The notes below the pieces were generated by a model. The model saw only the letters and a program-made list of their open reading frames with translations. It did no database searches and was not told the DNA's origin. From the NCBI RefSeq assembly GCF_011405515.1, contig NZ_AP022671.1, forward strand, positions 1,426,001 to 1,490,000: a DNA stretch of 64,000 nucleotides, written 5' to 3'. The stretch's first letter is position 1, and each line of letters opens with the position of its first letter. Below are positions 60,835 through 64,000 of the stretch, piece by piece. The position numbers were made by a program, and so were the translations under genes. Source of the DNA: Nitrospira sp. KM1. Lineage in GTDB: Bacteria > Nitrospirota > Nitrospiria > Nitrospirales > Nitrospiraceae.

Positions 60835-62572
60835 TGGGCATATCCTGGAATTGCATGGCATGCAGGCGTTTGTAGACGCCGCCCCGCAGCAGCAACTCTT
60901 CGTGCGTTCCGATCTCGACAATCGAGCCGCGGTCGAACACGATGATTCGGTGGGCCCGTTGAATCGTAGACAGCCGATGCGCGATGACGACCGTGGTACG
61001 GTTCTGCATGAGATTGCCCAGCGCCAGCTGGACGACGCGTTCGGACTCCGTATCCAGCGCGGAGGTCGCTTCGTCCAGAATGAGCAGCGGCGGATCGCGC
61101 AAAATGGCGCGCGCAATGGCCAGCCGCTGGCGTTCGCCTCCAGACAACTTGACGCCCTTTTCGCCGATCACCGTGTCGTAGCGTTGCGGAAGGCGGTCCA
61201 CGAAATCATGCGCATAGGCCTGCCGGGCCGCCTGGATAATCTGTTCATCCGTCGCGTTGCGGCGCCCGAACGCGATGTTGTTGCGGATCGAATCGTCGAA
61301 GAGCACCACCTCCTGCGAGACGATGCCGATCTGCGACCGAAGCGACTGGAGCGTGTAGGACTGGATGTCGATCCCATCGATGAGAATTCGCCCGGCGGTC
61401 GGCTCGTAGAATCGCGGCAACAGATTGACGAGCGTCGTCTTACCGCTCCCGCTGCTGCCGACGATCGCCACCATTTCTCCTGCACGGATGGTCAGGTCGA
61501 TGTCGGCAAGCGCCGGAACGCTCTGCCCTTCGTAATGAAAGGTGACGTCCTGATATGTCACGGATCGGCTGATCGGCGGCAGCGTCAACTGCCCCCGCTC
61601 CTGTTCCTGTTCCGATTTCAGATCGATGACCCCGAAGACCCGTTCCGCCGCGGCGAGCGCCTGCTGGATCGTATTGTTGGATCCGGAGAGCTTCCGGAGC
61701 GGGGTGTAGGCCATGAACATGGCGGTCAAAAATGAGAAGAACGCGCCGGGCGTCATGGCGTCCTTGATCACGAGAAATCCGCCGTACCAGATAATGCCGG
61801 CGATCCCCAGCACGCCGATGACCTCCATATGCGAGGATCCCAGCGAGGAAACCTGGATGGCCTTCATCGTCGTGTTGAGAAAGGCCTTATTGCTGCGCTT
61901 GAACCGTTCCGCTTCCGCCTCTTCCCGGCCATAGGCCTTGACCATGCGGATGCCGGCCAACGTTTCCTGCAGCGTGGAAGCCATATCACCCATGCGTTCT
62001 TGACCGCTGGTCGCCAGCGCGCGCAACCGCTTTCCCATCCGTACCATCGTGACGACTGCGAGCGGGATGACGATGATCGACAGCCCCGCCAGCTGCCAGT
62101 TTTGATAGACGATCACGCCCAGCATCGCCAAAAACGTGAGTCCCTGCTGGAAAATATCTTTCAGCACCCCTGCAACGGCATTGGCCATCAACGTCACATC
62201 GTTGACGACCCGCGACACCAGACGCCCGGACGTATTGGCGTCGTGATAGCCGACCGGCAAGCGGATGAGTTTTCCAAACAACTCCTGTCGAATATCGGCA
62301 ATCACCTGGTTGCCGACGAAATTCATCAGATAATTCTGACCGTAATTGAACGCGCTCTTGAGTACAGAGACGATGAACAGGGCCAGCGGGAGGATAACCA
62401 GAAGACCTTCGTTCTTGTTGATAAAGATCTCGTCGAGCACGGGTTTGACGAGCCAGGCGTACGCGCCTGAGAACACGGCCACGAGCGCCGAACAGACGAA
62501 CGCAGCTGCGAGTCTGAGCCGATACGGCTTCAGGTAGCGGACGAGACGTATGAAACGATCTAGGCCCGACAT
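60827..62572 (-). CDS. msbA: Lipid A export ABC transporter MsbA
   Basis: Flips lipid A-core across the inner membrane. The 581-residue half-transporter has six membrane segments in residues 20-300 and an ATPase domain with Walker A GSSGSGKTT (372-380), LSGGERQRLAIAR and LLILDEATSALD, then the H-loop VIAHRLST. Length is typical of MsbA. Its 5' end overlaps lpxB by 13 bp and its 3' end overlaps the acyltransferase by 8 bp, so the lipid A genes form a tightly coupled operon. Confidence 0.95.
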   Translation of the reverse strand: MSGLDRFIRLVRYLKPYRLRLAAAFVCSALVAVFSGAYAWLVKPVLDEIFINKNEGLLVILPLALFIVSVLKSAFNYGQNYLMNFVGNQVIADIRQELFGKLIRLPVGYHDANTSGRLVSRVVNDVTLMANAVAGVLKDIFQQGLTFLAMLGVIVYQNWQLAGLSIIVIPLAVVTMVRMGKRLRALATSGQERMGDMASTLQETLAGIRMVKAYGREEAEAERFKRSNKAFLNTTMKAIQVSSLGSSHMEVIGVLGIAGIIWYGGFLVIKDAMTPGAFFSFLTAMFMAYTPLRKLSGSNNTIQQALAAAERVFGVIDLKSEQEQERGQLTLPPISRSVTYQDVTFHYEGQSVPALADIDLTIRAGEMVAIVGSSGSGKTTLVNLLPRFYEPTAGRILIDGIDIQSYTLQSLRSQIGIVSQEVVLFDDSIRNNIAFGRRNATDEQIIQAARQAYAHDFVDRLPQRYDTVIGEKGVKLSGGERQRLAIARAILRDPPLLILDEATSALDTESERVVQLALGNLMQNRTTVVIAHRLSTIQRAHRIIVFDRGSIVEIGTHEELLLRGGVYKRLHAMQFQDMPNG

Positions 62573-63690
62573 TCTGCCAGCACCACCTTGGCTGCGCGAT
62601 GCGATGCTCCCGGGATCCCAAGAGACTCGCGGACCTCGCGGAGGCCGGCCTTCATCTCACTACATGCGCGTCTATCGGTCAAGAGACGGCGGATCTCGGC
62701 GCTCAATCGATCGGGTGTCGCATCGTGCTGGATATATTCCGGCACAATGGTGCGGCCGGCAACGAGGTTGACGAGACCGATCCATTTCACTCGGATGAGC
62801 CTGCGGGCCAATTGGTAGGTCACCGGCGTGGTTTTATACAACAGGACCATCGGAGTCCCGACGACGGCGGCCTGCAATGTCGCGGTCCCGGACGCGATCA
62901 GGAGGGCATCCGATGCCGCCATGACCTCGCTCGCCTGCTCGCGGACAATACGAACCGGAACGGGGCTGCTGTCAACGAGCGAATGGATGAGCGCGTCGTC
63001 AATCGATGAGGCCCTGGCCACGATGAATTGAGTCCGCGGGTCGGCTGCAGCGAGTTTCGCCGCAGCTTGCAACAGGACCGGCATCAACATTTTGACTTCG
63101 GCGGCCCGGCTGCCCGGCAACAGGCCTACCACCGGTCCCTCAGGAGCCAATTCGAAGCGCCGCATGAGCTCGGCCCGATCGTAGCTCGGCGCCACGGCGT
63201 CGAGAAGCGGATGGCCGACAAAGGTGCACCGCACACCCGCTTGCCGATAGAGTTCTTCCTCGAACGGCAGAATCACCACGACATGGTCCACTCTTCGCTG
63301 GATCCACTTCATGCGGCGCGGCCTCCACGCCCACACTTGTGGCGCGATGTAATAGAGCACCCTCAGGCCGGCGGCTTTGGCCACACGCGCAAAATGAAAG
63401 TTCAGCCCGGGATTGTCGATGAGAACGACCAGGTCCCAGGATTCGGATTTCAACACCCTCCGGATCGCTCTGATGCGGCGGACCACGCTTCGAACGGCCG
63501 ATAGTCCGATCAGTCCCATCACATCGAGCTGCGGAATGCCGGGGATCAATTTGACGCCGGCGTCACGCATTCCGGTGCCGCCAATGCCGACTAATTCCGT
63601 GGCAGGATCCAATGAGAGAATCGCTCGAGCCAGATTGGCTCCATGAAGATCGCCCGATGCTTCGCCGGTCACAATAAGGATGCGTGGCAT
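62560..63690 (-). CDS. lpxB: Lipid-A-disaccharide synthase LpxB
   Basis: Joins lipid X to UDP-diacylglucosamine in lipid A synthesis. The 376-residue GT19 enzyme starts ILIVTGEASGDLHGANLA, the family signature, and has VLIDNPGLNFHFA, YYIAPQVWAWRPRRMKW, FVGHPLLD and LLPGSRAAEV, followed by ASGTATLQAAVVGTPMVLLY. All are typical. The ATG at 63690 is preceded by a 31-bp gap from the oxidoreductase gene. Confidence 0.96.
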   Translation of the reverse strand: MPRILIVTGEASGDLHGANLARAILSLDPATELVGIGGTGMRDAGVKLIPGIPQLDVMGLIGLSAVRSVVRRIRAIRRVLKSESWDLVVLIDNPGLNFHFARVAKAAGLRVLYYIAPQVWAWRPRRMKWIQRRVDHVVVILPFEEELYRQAGVRCTFVGHPLLDAVAPSYDRAELMRRFELAPEGPVVGLLPGSRAAEVKMLMPVLLQAAAKLAAADPRTQFIVARASSIDDALIHSLVDSSPVPVRIVREQASEVMAASDALLIASGTATLQAAVVGTPMVLLYKTTPVTYQLARRLIRVKWIGLVNLVAGRTIVPEYIQHDATPDRLSAEIRRLLTDRRACSEMKAGLREVRESLGIPGASHRAAKVVLAECRA

Positions 63691-63721
63691 GGTTCCGAAT
63701 GGACCGGTGTGATGCGTCTAC

Positions 63722-64000
63722 TCAACGGGATGTGTCTCCAACGCCGGGCGTGCCGGCGTCGTCGGAGGTGTGATGCCGCCGTGCGAACATTTCAATCGCT
63801 CGCAGGACCTGATGCGCCAGATCCAGCGCCGCCAACCCGTCCTCCCCGGACACGACCGGCCTTGTGCCCTCCGACACGGCCTGCAGAAACGCCTCGAGCT
63901 GGAGCTTCAGCGGCTCCTCCTCGCCTCCCTGCAGCTGCTCGAAGGTAATGGCCGGTTTCTCACCCTGTTTGGCATCGCGACGGCACACCATGCCCTGTCG
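63722..64000 (-). CDS. Gfo/Idh/MocA family oxidoreductase, partial (N-terminus beyond right edge)
   Basis: The C-terminal 92 codons and stop of a gene that enters from the right; the frame is open at base 64000. The end (PLKLQLEAFLQAVSEGTRPVVSG, then EDGLAALDLAHQVLRAIEMF) is the usual C-terminus of Gfo/Idh/MocA NAD(P)-dependent sugar oxidoreductases, in which the last helix carries A-L-x-L-A. Such a gene directly before lpxB is a recurring arrangement in some phyla and may make a 3-keto UDP-GlcNAc (GnnA-like) for amide-linked lipid A. That role is an inference from the location. Confidence 0.82.
   Translation of the reverse strand, partial: RQGMVCRRDAKQGEKPAITFEQLQGGEEEPLKLQLEAFLQAVSEGTRPVVSGEDGLAALDLAHQVLRAIEMFARRHHTSDDAGTPGVGDTSR

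Noticed and set aside
60202-61116. 304-codon reading of the acyltransferase starting inside msbA
   Set aside because: The first 94 codons are an alternative frame of msbA and the last ~45 are out of frame after the A9 run. The true gene begins at 60834.
60707-61735. 342-codon open frame on the plus strand
   Set aside because: Antisense to msbA, whose Walker and signature motifs are intact. Composition is typical of a complement frame.

Overview
The window is a 64-kb surface-polysaccharide locus of a Gram-negative bacterium. It carries lipid A, Kdo and heptose genes (lpxB, msbA, waaA, lpxK, several family-9 heptosyltransferase-type enzymes) followed by a very large O-antigen region. The GC content looks moderately high, and the gene order (Gfo/Idh oxidoreductase, lpxB, msbA, DUF374 acyltransferase, waaA, lpxK, heptosyltransferase fused to a GmhB phosphatase) resembles what I recall from Nitrospira (Nitrospirota). 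That assignment is an inference from memory. I see no rRNA, tRNA, insertion sequence, CRISPR array or phage gene.

Almost every gene is on the minus strand, so transcription runs from right to left. (1) 64000-46166 is the lipid A / inner-core block. It ends with a set of GT9, GT2 and GT4 core glycosyltransferases and a methyltransferase. (2) 46165-45837 is the largest non-coding gap and probably the promoter region of the next block. (3) 45836-22019 is an ABC-transporter-type glycan cluster. It opens with an HTH regulator and a NusG-like antiterminator. It continues with an aminotransferase, a membrane SGNH hydrolase, a carbamoyltransferase with two SxtJ/DUF5989-type membrane partners, Wzm/Wzt, two radical SAM proteins, GNAT, DUF393, HTTM-like, asparagine synthase, WbqC, a sugar 4,6-dehydratase and aminotransferase pair, a glycosyltransferase and methyltransferases. 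(4) 20192-22168 is the only long plus-strand gene, a GT4 glycosyltransferase that converges on and overlaps the end of block 3. (5) 20000-1 is a second, Wzx/Wzy-type cluster: flippase, GT4 enzymes, a methyltransferase-GT2 fusion, a GT-C membrane protein, a second asparagine synthase, a WbpV/WbpL/WbpM-like cassette (epimerase, WecA-type initiating transferase, FlaA1-type dehydratase), an O-antigen ligase/polymerase and rfbA-rfbB.

The blocks fit one envelope assembly programme. Block 1 builds and flips lipid A-core. Blocks 3 and 5 make nucleotide sugars, assemble two distinct polymers and export them by two different routes. Many short overlaps (ATGA, GTGA, TAATG) indicate translational coupling.

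The most unusual observations are four. An apparently undescribed ~80-residue module, with H-x2-I, YSxWG, SDNS[ND]P and NGRxY signatures, is built into three unrelated enzymes of block 3 (radical SAM, methyltransferase, SGNH hydrolase). One of these, the radical SAM protein, has its SPASM-like cysteine region at the N-terminus instead of the C-terminus. The DUF374 lipid acyltransferase is frameshifted exactly at a run of nine adenines. A 50-residue DUF5989-type gene and a possible 57-residue plus-strand gene are also present and easily missed.
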